64,000 nt of DNA from Quillaja saponaria (GCA_029379385.1 CM055618.1:7574134-7638133), one strand, 5' to 3'. Shown: positions 38,601 to 52,174, counted from the stretch's first letter. The notes: generated by a model from the sequence alone, not told the origin. Made by a program: numbers and translations.

Positions 38601-39424
38601 CAACTGAGAAATTACACAATTTCTTGACAAAAGATATAAGATTATAGTTCCCTACGTCCATGAGAGACAAATTACTCATGTAATTATAAGGTATGCCTCA
38701 TATTGATCCAGATCCATTCTCAGATATATCCAAAGTCCTAATAGCAACACCTGAAAATAGTAAACTTTACATAGTAGTCAGTGAAAACTAGCCATCGTTT
38801 ACTTAAAAGAGTCTTGGAAGTAATTTCTTCTTCTACAACAAAAAAATTCCTCTTCTACAACATTCTAACTTTTGCAAGCAAGGAAACACTCCAATCAACT
38901 AGTCCTAGAGCAAAAACTAGTCAAGTTTATTCCATCCCAATCCCTCCAACATTCCAGCAGCAAATATAGTGGAATTTTCCAAAAATTCAAACAAAAATTT
39001 ATACACCGTCAGACTGGAAATTGTCACACAAAACTAATTATAAAAGACCCATTCAAATATGACAATCTCAGACACCATCACAAACAGAAAGAGAATAGGA
39101 AATCCGAGGAATACCCAGATGACCCTGTTTAGCTGCGACGTGAAAGGCGTTCATATCAGACTTGGACCTGATCTTCACCGTTTCAACGTCAGAGAACTGG
39201 AGCAAGTAGCTAAATACCTCCTGAAGATTTTTCTCCGCAGCGATGTACAACACGGTTTCTCCAGAATCGTTCTGCAAGGACATAAGATCAGACAGTGAGG
39301 ACCCATCTGACAGCTCGTCTTTAGTCAGCTGGTCGACGAAGTGTTTGAGCCCATCAAGATCGCCGGACCGGACGGCGGTGAAAAAAGATTGGTGGGTAAT
39401 GAAGCGCATAGACTTGGAATCCAT
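35694..39424 (-). CDS. ankyrin-repeat PGG-domain membrane protein (At2g01680-like), 532 aa
   Basis: Three exons on the minus strand: 39424-39115, 37834-37425 and 36572-35694, with GT-AG introns and agreeing phases, give 532 residues. The start MDSKSMRFITHQSFF matches the family. Ankyrin repeats fill residues ~14-240 (for example DMNAFHVAAKQGHLGIV, NGKTALHVSARYGLLGIV, KGQTALHMAVKGQ, RKGNTALHMATRKGRAQ). The PGG domain lies at about 340-375 (HREAVQNTTNSITLVAVL, FNLPGQY). Four membrane segments follow, near 350-366, 391-412, 432-452 and 459-483, and then a basic and acidic cytosolic tail. Relatives such as ITN1 act in salt and ABA signalling at the plasma membrane; the exact role of this member is not known to me. 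The best match from memory is Arabidopsis At2g01680, next to VAC14 there too. The frame is intact, so it is probably a working gene. Confidence 0.95.
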
Positions 39425-40067
39425 CAGGCTAAGACCTCTTCCTTAGTTGCTGCAAAAATTCTCTCTTCATTCAAATTCTCTTCATTTCTCTCATAGACAC
39501 GCTTTCCCTATTCCTATTTTTTGCCAATTTGAGGTAGAGAAGAAGCAAATGTGAAGGATATGTTCCTGTGTCTTGTCTGTATCTAGGATTATCCTCCAAT
39601 GGAGATAGAGGCACAGGTGAAAAATAAATGCGAAATGAATTTGATGGGTTTGAGCAGGGAGCGACTGACCGGTGGTCTTTCATATGATTCCACTTTTGCA
39701 GTTTTAATTGGCATGATTAATGGTGGGGTCTTGTTTACAGAGCAAGTCCATGTGTGTTAATGAGTCAATTGACTTTTCTAGAGATTCCTTTTGAGAATTT
39801 AACTCCTCAAGTATCTACTAAGTCGAAATTTGTACAGACAGAAGTTGAGCAAAAATGGTTAAAAAAACTAATAAACGTGTCATCACCAAGTGTCTATTCA
39901 ATTTTTTAATTATCATATAGTTCGTTTATGTATAATATATAAATCATGATATTCATAAGCAAATTAGTAAAAAAATTGTATTAATAATTATAATCTAACA
40001 ACTTAGGCCTTGTCTTTTAATGTCTAGTAAAATGTTTAAAGAAACATACAATATGAATGTTTTTGGA
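39425..40067. other. ankyrin gene upstream region
   Basis: Should contain the 5' UTR and promoter of the minus-strand ankyrin gene. No convincing TATA box was identified. No other gene seen. Confidence 0.45.
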
Positions 40068-40410
40068 TGTATGACGGGTTGGGTTGATCGAAGGATTTGA
40101 AAAAAAAATTACTTTATACTACTCTTATTCTTAGAAAATCTATAATTTTTCAAATATTAATTTTCTTAAAGATAAACAAAATAGTACATAATAGATCTAT
40201 ATATAGATAAGTTTTAAACATTAAAAATTCTATTCTAGGGTCCTAAATATAATTAAATTTCAACTAAAAAATAAAATTTTAATTATTTATTTAAATCCTA
40301 TAATACTAGAATACTATTATTTTATCCCTAATTATATATTTAACATAATTACAAGTAAATTCAAGTACAATTAATAAATTTCAAATAAATCCTAATATCC
40401 TATTATTATT
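40068..40410 (-). mobile_element. small LTR copy, related to 55895-56253
   Basis: The order of blocks matches the LTR at 55895-56253: GAAGGATTTGAAAAAAAA, ACTTTATACTACTC, TCCTAAATATAATTAAA, TTATTTAAATCCTA, AATTACAAGTAAATTC-type and AAATCCTAATATCCTA. Ends are diverged (about TGTATGACGG and TCCTATTATTA). No primer binding site lies next to it, so it looks like a solo LTR. Ends are approximate. Confidence 0.6.
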
Positions 40411-40439
40411 GTTCCCATGATTCTCTTATGTTTGGAAAA

Positions 40440-41571
40440 ACTCAGAGTCAAGTTTTGAAATGAAGGAGAGTGAGGATCTTGGTAGTAAAATCATGCAATG
40501 AGGATTTCAACAGTGGCGGCAAAAAGCTAGCAAAAATAACTCTGTCTAAAATCATAAACACTAAAAACTTTACTAGAATGACAAAATCGAAGTGCTTAAC
40601 AATCGAAGGAGTTACAATGTCAACTAGCAGCTCTGTCTTTAGATCTGACATGTCAGCTACTGGTTCTGGCTTGGGCATGCCAACATCTGAGAGAGAACTG
40701 ATATCAATAAGCTGTTTTGGAATTTCAAGTTCCCGAACCTTGTGTTCATCTTGAAAATTATCAACTTGTGAAAGTGACTCATGAGCATTTTCAACTTCGG
40801 CACATTCATCATATTCAACACAAATCTTATTATTTGAATCAAGATGAAATCAATGTCAAGACAAAGAAAAATCACAATACATGATAAGCATCCAAAGAAG
40901 TTCCTAGAAGACCCAAAGATTGAATAATATAAGTAGCAAGTCTTTTGCCAAAATCACTCAAGAAGTTGAAGCCCAACATTCTTAGCAGTGGGTTCATTAA
41001 TAAGACTTGATAGAATAGGAAATCGAATGAACTTTGTCATAGGTTTTCAAAGTTGAGATCATGATAGCTTTCATCATTGGCCATATCCGAGTAGCGTTAT
41101 GTACATCTATGGCAGCAAAGAAATGCTTAAACAGCAAATCATCATAGCCAAAATCTAGGATGAGCTTACTCAAATTAAACTTCGCCACAGTCTCAAGCAT
41201 GAAAACTCCCTTGCATTATATGTCATAACCAATACATTGAATGTATAACAAATCACCAAGCGATGATACAGTAAGGCAAAAATGTCATTCAAATAAACGT
41301 CATCAAAAGGAATCATAGGAGCATATATTCTAAAAAGTTTAACCAAGCAAAAGGCAAGAGAAATCAAACTATTATTTTTAGTATCTAAAAGTTGCGAAGT
41401 CAACACCTTAAGTATATGTGAGAGGGCCTTATGAATGAAAGTAGGTGAGGAATTTTCTACTTTCAACAAACAGGTTCGCAGTGTATTAATAATTGACACA
41501 ACTTCATTAACACTTTTAGGTAGATTCACAAGATTATTTCCAATTTTAAGAAGTTCTTATTCATGCTCACG
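40440..41571 (-). pseudogene. PDS5-like sister-chromatid cohesion gene remnant
   Basis: PDS5 proteins are HEAT-repeat cohesin regulators. The N-terminal part of the plant family can be read on the minus strand: ELLKIGNNLVNLPKSVNEVV (41555), a segment with LRTCLLKVENSSP, then LFRIYAPMIPFDDVYLNDIF (~41330), LLETVAKFNLSKLILDFGYD-like (41200) and DDLLFKHFFAAI, and VLLINEPTAKNVG (41000). A further open stretch (40830-40600, with CAEVENAHESLSQV and MPKPEPVADMSDL) is acidic like the PDS5 linker, though this is less sure. A stop precedes the first block, frames change between blocks and most of the protein (usually 800-1600 residues) is missing. It may be a partial duplicate of a gene elsewhere. Neighbouring repeats fit a degenerate locus. 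Confidence 0.7.
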
Positions 41572-43662
41572 AAATTATGCCAAGAAAAAACCATAACAAG
41601 ACCATATTGAGGTCGAAAAGAAGTCATATAGTGATGAATTAAGTATACAAGAAAGCATACCTTCGTAATTCAAGCATTTTTGTGTCAATTTTAAAAAAGG
41701 AACCCCATAATTGAATTCATAACGTCGAAAACCTTGACAACTAGTCCAAGAACAACAAAAATCATAAAAAATAAGTCAAATCAGATTGGTCAAAGTTCTT
41801 AACCCTGGTCTAATTAAATAATATAGCGAGGCCCTCTTGGATGATGGGGTAATGTTGAATGGACACAGAGTGACAATCTCTATTGAAGTGGCAAACAATG
41901 AATGAATCAAAATGATGATGTGTCAAGTGACGTGGGAAATTGTGTGGCAACGATTATGTGATTAACTTACTGACGTGGTAAAGGTAAGGCTTTCGGTTTG
42001 TTTGGGCAGTTATTGGGCTTTTTTCGAACCAAACCAACAAGCTCGGTTATACTTAAGCTCAAACCAAGAGATGCAATGTTTTGGTCAGTTTACACAATAA
42101 CCCTACTCGAGTATCATTTATGGGCTACAATTCAATTTTCGGGTTGGTTTCAATTTGGTATTTGGGCTTCGGCCTAATTGACTATTTTTGAGCCCAAAAT
42201 TAGTTTTTTAATCCCAAAATCACAATTTAGATCCAATTATGTTGTAAAACCAATAAGAGAAGAAAAATAATTATAACTTTTACAACCCAAATTAAATTTT
42301 AAGCCAAAAATAATATTTTCATTAATCCAATAAAAGAAAACTAAATATATTTATTAAAATTCCACAAAATACTACTTCAATAAAATATAAACTTGTTATA
42401 TCTCACAAATTATTGATACAAATTAACTAATACATTAATAAACATGCTAATATTTCAATAATACCTCAAAAAACATGCAATCAACCACAAGTTACAACTT
42501 ACAAGCAATAAGCCAGTAATCCACAGGGAGGGCTGTAACTAGTCAATCTAATCTAACCATAATCTAATAATAAGGCTAGTACTAATAGAGGGATTACGGG
42601 AAGGGAAATAGGGATTAAGGGGACGTGCTAAGTGCCAAGTTTCAACCTCAAGTCAATCACAAGTGCACAACAAGTAACAACTAGTACTCAACTACTCCAG
42701 TATAATAATCCATAATTAGAAAAAATACGGATTACGAGTAGAGAGGAGTTACATAAATAGGATTTCATTACATATGTTCCAATTTACGTTACATATCAAA
42801 TTACAAATATATAATATAATTGTTCATACTTCATAAGCAAGCTGAAAGTTGCAAGCAGGCAGCAGCTAAGCACCATCCATAGTTCAAGCTACAAGCAGGT
42901 AGTAGCTAGAAAATATAATTCCAAGCAACCAAATTGAAAGTTGCAAGCTGTATTTTTTTAAAATAATGAAGGCAAAATTAGCCATATATAATGCAGCTAG
43001 GCAAAATATCATGCAACAATCAAATATAAATTTTTTTTACCATATATCAAATAAATAGAAAATTCAAATAATGCAAGCAACCAGCTGCAGAATATAAATG
43101 AAATTTTAATTGACTTACCCCAAAACATCATACTTTAAGATCCTTAGTAATTAGCAATCCTTAACTATATCACTAGCCAATGTCATACTTAGTTTAAATT
43201 TTAAAAACAGTGAATGCAGTTAGCAATTAGCATTTGAACATGGGACAATTGAAAATTGAAATTATTATGAAAACTGAAAATGTAGTGAATGTAGAATGCT
43301 AAAAACTAAAATGCAAATTGTAGCAATTGAATATTTGATTCAATCTCTTTGCTAGACTCCTCTATATCATATGGGACAATTGTGCATCAAAGCCAATTTT
43401 GCAAACAAATGAGGGCGTCCACAGTTGTTGGAGTTAATGAACTCTGATAAGCATCAAGAAATCTACTACCAGTAGAGAATGCAGATTTGAAGGACATTTA
43501 TGATAGGAACACTAAAAACATCTCTTGCAAGCTTTCCCAACACTCGATACTTGGTGGAACCACCAATCCAATATGTTAAACTTGATAGAAAATGATTCAT
43601 AGGACTTTATCAAGTATTGATCAACTTCAGATTTTCCTTCTATAAACTCCTCTTGACTTAGC

Positions 43663-46600
43663 TGTCGCACCTTCATATGAAGGTATGACTGGCCGGAAGA
43701 ATGGATACCCAAACCTCCGTAACCTTGAATCCGCAATGACCAAACATAACTGACTCTTACACAATTTATAGTTAAGGACCAAGAAAACTTATCTAAATCA
43801 AAATATAAACATAATCAGTCTATGAGACATAAATATATACTTCCAGTTCAGCAGAGATCCCCAATAAAGTAGATTCTGCCCAATAACATATACACCAATA
43901 ACCTGGTATAATTCACGATTAAACCATAATATCAAAATACTCATAGAAGCTCTGCTTCCTAACCTCACCTTGAATTACCATAGTTAACTCAATATACACA
44001 ATAAAGCATTGCACCTAAAATGACTGCAAGTGTCGCCCTATCAGCTTCAAATATGTGACTTCGAGATATACCTTGCAGCAATAATATCGGTAGGTAACAA
44101 ATCTTGACACAGCGAACTGGGTTTTCCTGATACTAAAAAAAAAACAACCACAGAAGAAGGAATGAGTTGTAAAGACTCAGTGAGCAAACCACGTACCCAA
44201 AGGGTACTAGTATCACCCAACACATATATCACTACTTTATCTCATGTCTAAATTTATTTCACTTGTATGTACTTATAATTATCATACAATCATGATTCAT
44301 ATATTTCACATTTTTCAATATAACAACCAATTCATACAAAACAATCAAAACATACAAACAAGCAAAGGGTCAACAAGTAACTCATCCCCGCACAACAGTA
44401 TCACCTCCTACCGAGTATTTACACGCTCGCACAAAAAATTAATCTCCGTACACAATCCATCCCACCGGGACTGAGCACTCAATTTATCAGAATCAGAATT
44501 TCTCATGATTTTAAATCAGGGTATCCTAGGTGCTCTTGAATTTTCATTTTCAAAGATAAAAATCATTTTTCATAAAAATCTCACTTTGTTGGCCCTTATC
44601 AACCATAACCAATGTCAAACAAAGCAATCAATATCAAACAAGCATAATTTAAATAAAATACTGAAATACTCTATATACTTATTTTCCACTATATCACACA
44701 TATTCAAATAAACATATAATTACATATAAGAATCCTAGCAACCAAAGAGTACGTAATTCACTCACAAGCTCACAGATGTGAATCACCAGTTCATCTAGCC
44801 TGCGACGATGTCTGAATATTCTCAACACGCTTTGAAACTAAAAATCATACATTCATAGGTTATTAATAATCACTTCAAAATTAATTCTACGTTTTCTTAA
44901 TCGTACGTAATTATGCCGATATGTTTCTTAAGCTGGTTAATTAATTTGATATATCCATTAATTTAACCTTCCATAGCTCAACAACACCATGTATAGTAAA
45001 TTTAATTTCTCTCTCCCCTCTATATATATATATGTGTATGTATTAAAATTTAAACTTACTAATTATTTTGTCAATTTCTTAACAATGAGTTATTTGTGTG
45101 TACATATACATATGTTACTTATTCAACATTACTTTTTATATTTAGGTTATATATTAGAATTTCTTGATTTCTAATTTTGATTCCTTGTATCATTAACCCT
45201 AACTAATCTAACAAACACCTCTTCAGTTTAACTAAGTTTCCTAATTCCTCTAATTAACACTAGTCACCACCCCTAAATTATCACTCTTGGTCCACCACTT
45301 GCTTATCCTTGCTGTGACCCCGCCATAAACAAGACTCATCTCTTCTTTTTATACTTCACCGATTACATATAGAAGATAGGCAAATAGCTTGCTGTCCCAA
45401 AATAGGGGACAATAGCTTGGTTTCAACTTCCATTCCTAACCTATTACACCATCTCACGGATTCAATCCTCCAATACCCATTAGAGTGAACCCAACCTTTA
45501 ATCAATCAACTAATTCATATCCTCTGCAACTATTAAAAAGTGCAACAAACCACCACAATCAAAATTGAATATCTATCCCTATAATATTACATTCACAATT
45601 CATGGAAAACAGGCCACTCAATAGTTGGTAACCGCCCCAAGCGCCAACTGAATTTGGTCCCCTTCAAGTTTCCATTTCTCACGGCCACCCACCAAGAGGC
45701 GTGAAGTGGTGGCTGAAAATCACCTAGCCCAACTCGATTACAAGAAAAAAATATATATATTTGGCAGTAACATAAGAGAGAGCTTCCTAACCCACCTAAA
45801 TCTTCCTTTTCACCAGATCCATGAGCTACTAGAAAGAAGAAGCAAAAACCATTTGTTGCAAAACCTGCACCACGTTGGCAACATAAGAGAGCTTCATGGC
45901 GCTTCAACCTCCTTCCTTACAGTCCTCCTCCCACAGCAACAAAGAGAGACTTTAAGTCTGGAAGAGGAATACCCCACAAATTGATGACCGTACACTGCCC
46001 TCCAACGTCCTTCTCTCACAGCTCCAGTTTGCATCCTTGAATGGCAGCAAAACGATGCATTTACAGCTGAAACAACACTTCCATACAACCCATACACAGG
46101 GCCACCAACCACATACAACCTGTGGCACAATTGGTGTCTCCTAGCCGCAACCTCTTCTCCACCAGCCATTACCTTCCCCTGCCTTGATTCCTCTCCATCC
46201 TTGACACCTAATGCCCTGCTCAGTAGAAAATATGATAGTTGCCCAGCTTTTTTTTTTTTTTTTTTCCAAATCCTTCCTCAACGCCTAGCCTCCAACCCAC
46301 AACAAATATAAAAGAGAAAGATGAAATTCCTAAAATTCATGAAGTTTTCGTGCAGCAAGGAAAAGAAAATAGAAGCTTTTAGCTTCTCCAATGGCGTTCA
46401 ATGAAAGGGAATAGGTGAAGTGTGGTCTGTCACCACAAAGAAAATGGAGAGAAATGGAAAGTACCAGAAAAGTTAGTAAAATAATAGGAGAAAAACGTGT
46501 GTCGCTCCTTCCCTCCATATCCTCATCAAGATTTATATATATATATATGGAAAATTGAATCCTATTAATTTAATACACTAGCTTTGTTATAATAGTTTAT

Positions 46601-46926
46601 AATACACATTCATTCATTTCCTTTTTCATAAAAAAATTCCTAAATCTAAGGTAATCAATTTGATGGTGAGCTTTAATTCACCTCTCTATATATAAAAATA
46701 CTATCTTAACTTAATTTGTTTCGTAAACATTAGTATTTATGGAACCACGATAGTTTACATATGATATTCTAAAATAGACATGAACACTCCAAAATGTACA
46801 TTATAGATATCGATTTATATAGTATTCAATTACATTATTATTTATTTAATATGTTTATTTTATAACAAAAATTTACACTATGTTTAAAACTAAATTTTAC
46901 GGTATTGAGTTATAAAGGTTATGATA
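43663..46926 (-). repeat. large LTR-like repeat, copy D, with TTAGC duplication
   Basis: Flanked on both sides by TTAGC (43658-43662 and 46927-46931), an exact 5-bp target duplication. On the minus strand it begins TATCATAACC and ends GAAGGTGCGACA; the reverse of GGCCAGTCATACC near the end matches the other copies. At 3264 bp with no internal terminal repeats, it reads as a solo LTR. The start is TA where copies A and B have TG, consistent with decay. It carries an extra ~10 bp (CTTTATAACT-type) near its start. No coding content. Confidence 0.8.
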
Positions 46927-48026
46927 TTAGCTATCTCATAAACTCCCTAGTAAACTCATCAACATCATCATCTTCACCTGAAAAAGTTTTAGACCTCACA
47001 AGAGTTGAATTACTCACACGACCTAAAGTACCATCACTACCATTATCTTCAAAAAGGCGATAATGGTCATATAACCTAACAAATGTTGCATTCACCTTCA
47101 CTTCTAGTTCTTCTACTATTAAGGTCCCAAACAAGTTCTCAAATCCCTTTTTCATGAATTTCAGTTTGTATCTGGGGTCTAACCAATGAAGTGAATGTGA
47201 TTTATCTTATCAATACACCTCAATATTTTCCATGCTTCAACTTCATCCTCATTGCCATTAATTTCAAAAATTCATTTTTTATTTGGGAGCATCATTGTTG
47301 AAACTTAAACAAGATTATACGATATTATGAAAATAGGTGTTTGTTGTGACTTATATTGAACCAGAAACTTTTTTAGTCAAATCAAGGAACATTTTCAAAA
47401 ACCTAGCATACAATCTTGCAACTTTCTAATCAGCCTCACTAGGAGGAGTTGTTGTCCCAATTCTAACCAACTTCTTATCAGTTTCAAACTTACAATTGTA
47501 GCTTGCATCTTGCTCCCTTATTCTACTAAAGACTTTTTGACGTTTTAGTTCCAACTCTAACATAATGTATATGGGCATTTAATGGGGACATCTAATTTAG
47601 GAAGAGTCTTTGTACCTGAACTTGACCAACTCCATAAACCTTTTAAACTTCAACAATCTAGAAGGTAAAGCTTTCACAAATTTTACAGCCATCCTAATTT
47701 TATAGACAGATATGTCTATATCTTTCAAACCATCGATTACAATTAGGTTCAAGATATGTGCACAACACTTAACATGCATGAATTCTCCTAGCAAGACTCC
47801 CCATTTCAATCATTCACCTTTGATTTCAAATATTGAACCCCCACATCATTAGCAGAAGCATTGTCCATAGTCACACAAAAAACCCTTTCCAAACTCCATT
47901 TCATTAAGCATTTTTCAATAATTCTTCCTAATGTTTCACCTCTATGATCATTAACTTGACAAAACTTAAGAATTATGTTTTTCATTTTCCATTTATCATC
48001 AACAAAGTGCCCTGTAAGACACAAAT

Positions 48027-51000
48027 TATTATAACCCTGACATTTTAACATACACTTAAAAACATTTGTACGTAACTTGTTGTAATTAGGTGCATAAAAT
48101 TTTACATAAGTAAAATTAAAATAAATACACATTTATATATATATGCATATGTAAGTAGGATCTATGGTGCACCACATATTCATAAACTATAAAGTATATA
48201 TATATATATATGTACCAAGGCAAAGTTTGGACCACACAATTAAAATGTTAACTTGGGACTTTATTATTTTCTTGTACTAGCTTACTTTTTCATTTTCTTT
48301 ATCTTCTTGTCTCTCCATTCAACGACCTTGTCTTTCCTTTTCTTTCCTAGTAATGTTTCTAGCTCCTTCTATTATTTTATCTCCCTGTTTTGACCGACTT
48401 TCGTTTCTTGGTAACTTCAAGATTTTCTTTTCTAGACTTCTAGCCCTTTGTTTCTTCAATGGTTATGGTATTCCTCTTAGCTTAGCCGTGGAGCACTCTA
48501 GCAATTTCAACCAAGAAGTTCAATTTTGCTAAATCAAATTATCCTTGCCATGTGAAGGCTCTTGAGTTACACCTGGGGCTGTGTTGTAGGCTATATTGTG
48601 GGACTATCTAGTTTTCCCCTGTTTTAGCTACTCTAGTGGCGATTAGGAAGGAAGGTGGAGAAGCTGTCTCTAATCCAGCAATAAGCCAAGAAGGATCCAA
48701 GGTGGATTAACAGCATTCATGCCTTTAATTGGCAGCACATCTCCTTCATAGTAGCTTCCTCTATTTTGGGGGCAGTAGCTCTATTTTGTACAAACTGAGC
48801 TCTTTAGCTCTTTTCCTTATAACATCAGCCACCTTAGTTTCCTTCTCTAATCGTAGGATGCTTCTTGTTTATGTTGGCAGCCATCCTTGAGGGTGGCAGC
48901 AGCTCCAGTCGTTAGCAGCAAGAGCTTCATTGATGGTAGTCACAACTCCACCAACAGGCAACCTCAATCTTCTAGGCCAAACGTGGGTTAGTAATTCTCT
49001 TACCTTTATGCAATTCAATTTTTTCTCCTTGTTTGTTGATATTAGATGAAGGGTTTGAATTAGTTAAGAATAAAGGTGTAAGAATGGAAGCTTGAAAGTG
49101 ATTAGCATGGAGGTTTTAGAATGAATTAGTGTTGAATTTTCATAATTCAATCTTTTAAATAGCCAAATCAATTTTAGAGTTAATGTTTAAAATATGTGTA
49201 ACGTTAAAAGTGAGGGATTTATATTGATTATCATGGTATATGCATATATAGACATACATATACATGAGTTGAAATTAATTATGTTCCTAAGGTGTTTGTT
49301 AAAATGTCTATACGAAACTAGTTGTAAGGGAATGAGAGTTAAAGAGGTTATTAAATGGATGCAGGGCCAGATTTTGTGGCTTATAAAAAATATGGTATTT
49401 TGGGTGTCTTCGGGGCTGAATTAAATTAAGAGTTTAAAAGAGACAATGTAGCTTAGGATCTTCAGATGATGTCTACAAAATTTCGTAGCTTGGTTCCAAG
49501 TAAGTTGTTAGTTAGAACTATTAGACTCCGGCTAGGTCATGTAGGATTTTTAATGCCCTGTTTTTGGTTTGTGTAATAAATTGAGTGAGTTCAATACTGA
49601 TTTTAGAAAAAGTTTCTAAATAATATATATATACTTGTTTATTAATAAACCGAACTCAGATTTCATTTTTTCTAGGGAAAGTTATGTTCAACCAACTAAG
49701 GTAAGGTCAAGCTGTCAAAAATCTTGCGTGTTGCAGAATTTAAATCAACTTCAAACAATAAACAGTATTGATATACAAATCTAAAAATTACAAATGATAT
49801 ACCATTATAAATCTACATGTGTCTAGTATTTTATAAATTTTACGAAACTGGATTTAGAATTTTCTAAAGAAAGATATGACCGTTGAAGTGGACACTGGTC
49901 CAAACCCCAAGTTTAGGCAGTGTCAACATTTCTAATTCACTAAGTGCTTTCCATCTTTTCTAATCAGTTCCTCCTACCTTATGCTTTGTCAAGACACTTA
50001 AAATGCTTCTTCATTATTAACCTTATTACCTAAAGTCTAATTCATATTAATTGACATGTAATAGCATAAAGGAAAATTTAAAGAAACCTATATAAGTTGA
50101 GATATAAGTTTAGTAATTGAAAAAGTATAACAATAACGTTTATGAACTAAGTATTATCTGGGATTATGAATTTCAGTTCCAGATTCTAATGTGGACCTGA
50201 TGAGATGCGTGGATGCAAGTGTAAATGTCGAATATAATCGATTATGGGTGAGTGGTTAATTGTTGTCTTTAAGGGCTTGATTAGTATGTGTAATTATATG
50301 CTTATTTGAATATGTATGATATATGAAAATAAGCAAGTAAAGTACTTCAGTAATTTATTTGAATTATGTTTGTTTGAGATTGATGGCTATGTTTAACATT
50401 AGGTTGTGGTTGATAAGGACCAACAAAGTGAGATTTTTATGAAAAGTGAATTTTATCTCCGAAAGTAAAAATCCAGATGCACCTAGGATGTTCCAATTTA
50501 AAATCATAAGAAAATTATGATTCTGATAAGTATTTTTTTAAATTGAGTGTCCAGGCCTCGGTGGGATGGATTGTGTACAGAGATCAATTTATTGTGCGAG
50601 CGCGTAAATGCCCAGTTGAGGGGGATAATGTTGTGCAAGGCTGGGTCACTCGTTGGCCCTTTGATTGCTTTTGCGTGATATTGTTGCGTTGACTTAAATT
50701 GTGATCCTGTGTCATATGAATTTTAAATTTGTGAAACCTACAATGTGTACGTGTAATGTGAAATGTTATATGAATCATGCTAGTATATATATTATACGTT
50801 TGTGCTAAGTGATGCTAATACTATTTGGGTATGATTTTTCACTCACGAAGTACATAGGACTCACCCCTCTTCTGTGATAAATTTTTTTTAGTAACAGGAG
50901 TTCATTACCTGGTGTAGTCGAGTTTGTGACTTACTGATCAAGTATAGCAAGATAATATAAGAATCTCAAACTTGAAGTTAAAGGATGAAAATTTGCAATT

Positions 51001-51366
51001 ACACTAGAACTGTGGGGGGTGTCTAATTTTGAAGGATGTAAGTGTCTAGTTATTTGTCTTGGTTATTATGTGGTTGAAGCGAAGCTTCTTGTTATTTTTA
51101 TGTTATTGTTATGTAAAATCGTGAGACTATGTATTTGTATTTTGAGGCAAGTTTCGTATTGCAGGAAACCTCTGCCAAATTTTTCAGTATCTTGTTAATT
51201 ATTACAGGAAGTAAACTTTTATAAGTGAACTTTGGTTTTAGAAAAACTAGTTTTATTCTTTAGTAGGGTCATGAGTCAAGTTTGTTATTTTGTTTCAAAA
51301 GTCAGGGCTATGGTGGATTGGTTACCCAATCCTCTGGCCAGTCATGCCTCAGTGAGGGGTGTGATA
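48027..51366 (+). repeat. large LTR-like repeat, copy E, with CAGAT duplication
   Basis: Flanked by CAAAT (48022-48026) and CAGAT (51367-51371), a 5-bp duplication with one mismatch. It begins TATTATAACCCTGAC and ends GGCCAGTCATGCCTCAGTG...GTGTGATA; both ends differ from TG...CA by one transition each. Length is 3340 bp. Landmarks shared with copy B include ACTAAGGTAAGGTCA (49697), GACCAACAAAGTGAGA (50418), TAAATGCCCAGTT (50606) and TAGTAACAGGAGTTC (50888). It splits the hAT transposase frame precisely. No coding content of its own; small open frames are chance. Confidence 0.8.
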
Positions 51367-52174
51367 CAGATAATTTTGATTTTGGACACATGTCCAATAA
51401 TCAGTTATGAGAGACATCATATATTTGTTATTTACCAACCATTTCTTCAGCTTTTGTTTTTCATTCAAATATAGCTATAGGATATCTCTTATAAGTGTGA
51501 ATCTAGAAGGAACAACTATTCTAGGATACAGAGTACTCACAAACAATCTAAATCATTCACCCTCTACATGCCTAAATGACAATTCATCTATGACAATATA
51601 CTTGGCTAAGGCATCCTTACAAGCATTCTCATTGTATTTGTCACTAATAGCATTCATTGCGGGCTTGTGTAGTAGCCCCATCATGATCTCATCTAGATTT
51701 CACATTTGTACCAAAGCTAAGGACAATTTGACCAAATTCCCAATCAAGTAGAAAGTTCTTAGGGAATTTCTTACATTTATACCTTAAATAATTCCCTAAA
51801 TTAGTTATTGCATTATTCTTGGTGTGACTAGCATATGTAGTACCACAAAAGTTATAACTAGACCTACGATTTATCCCAGAAGTACCCTCTAGTATTGCCA
51901 CACCCAAGAAGAATTGATTTGATTTCTTATATTTCCTTTCATAGTTGCCTTTGCTAGTTTTCCTTTAGTAGAAGAGTTTTTTTGCTTCGTCTTCCTTTTC
52001 TTTGTACCAAAACTAGCACCAAGCAGCTGCGGCTACAACATCACCATCCATGGCAGGTTGACTATTTTCTATCCTTTTCTTAGTGGCTGCCTTTGAACTC
52101 TTAATGCTTACGTCTACAACTTCAACTTCATCCGATTCAGACATCTCAATAATAACAACCTCATAACTAGCCAT

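Larger units (their letters stand above)
43306..52174 (-). pseudogene. hAT transposase (RICESLEEPER type) remnant in three pieces
   Basis: Reading the minus strand: piece 1 (52174-51372) starts MASYEVVIIEMSESDEVEVV, has a BED-like block (LGNYLRYKCKKFPKN), then LARSALATMIVIDELPFRYV and a WTCVQN-type block. Piece 2 (48021-46932) continues with LCLTGHFVDDKWKMKN, VNDHRGETLGRIIEKCL, VTMDNASANDVGVQYLKSK, HVKCCAHILNLIVIDGLKDI and DDDVDEFTREFMR. Piece 3 (43657-43306) has SQEEFIEGKSEVDQYL, FNILDWW, LARDVFSVPI, SAFSTGSRFLDAYQSSLTP and VDALICLQNWL, the C-terminal dimerisation domain, and a stop at 43306-43308. The frame is broken by stops and small indels as well as by the two insertions. The insertion at 48027-51366 splits the Q-N-Y-L-C-L-T motif between N and C, so pieces 1 and 2 join exactly when it is removed. 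Confidence 0.88.

Noticed and set aside
38159..38969. Three open frames on + inside intron 1 of the ankyrin gene
   Set aside because: They are antisense in the intron and show no recognisable domain.
45593..46169. Open frames of 90-104 codons on both strands in the large repeat copy D
   Set aside because: They lie in non-coding LTR-like sequence, overlap antisense and are not conserved in the other copies.
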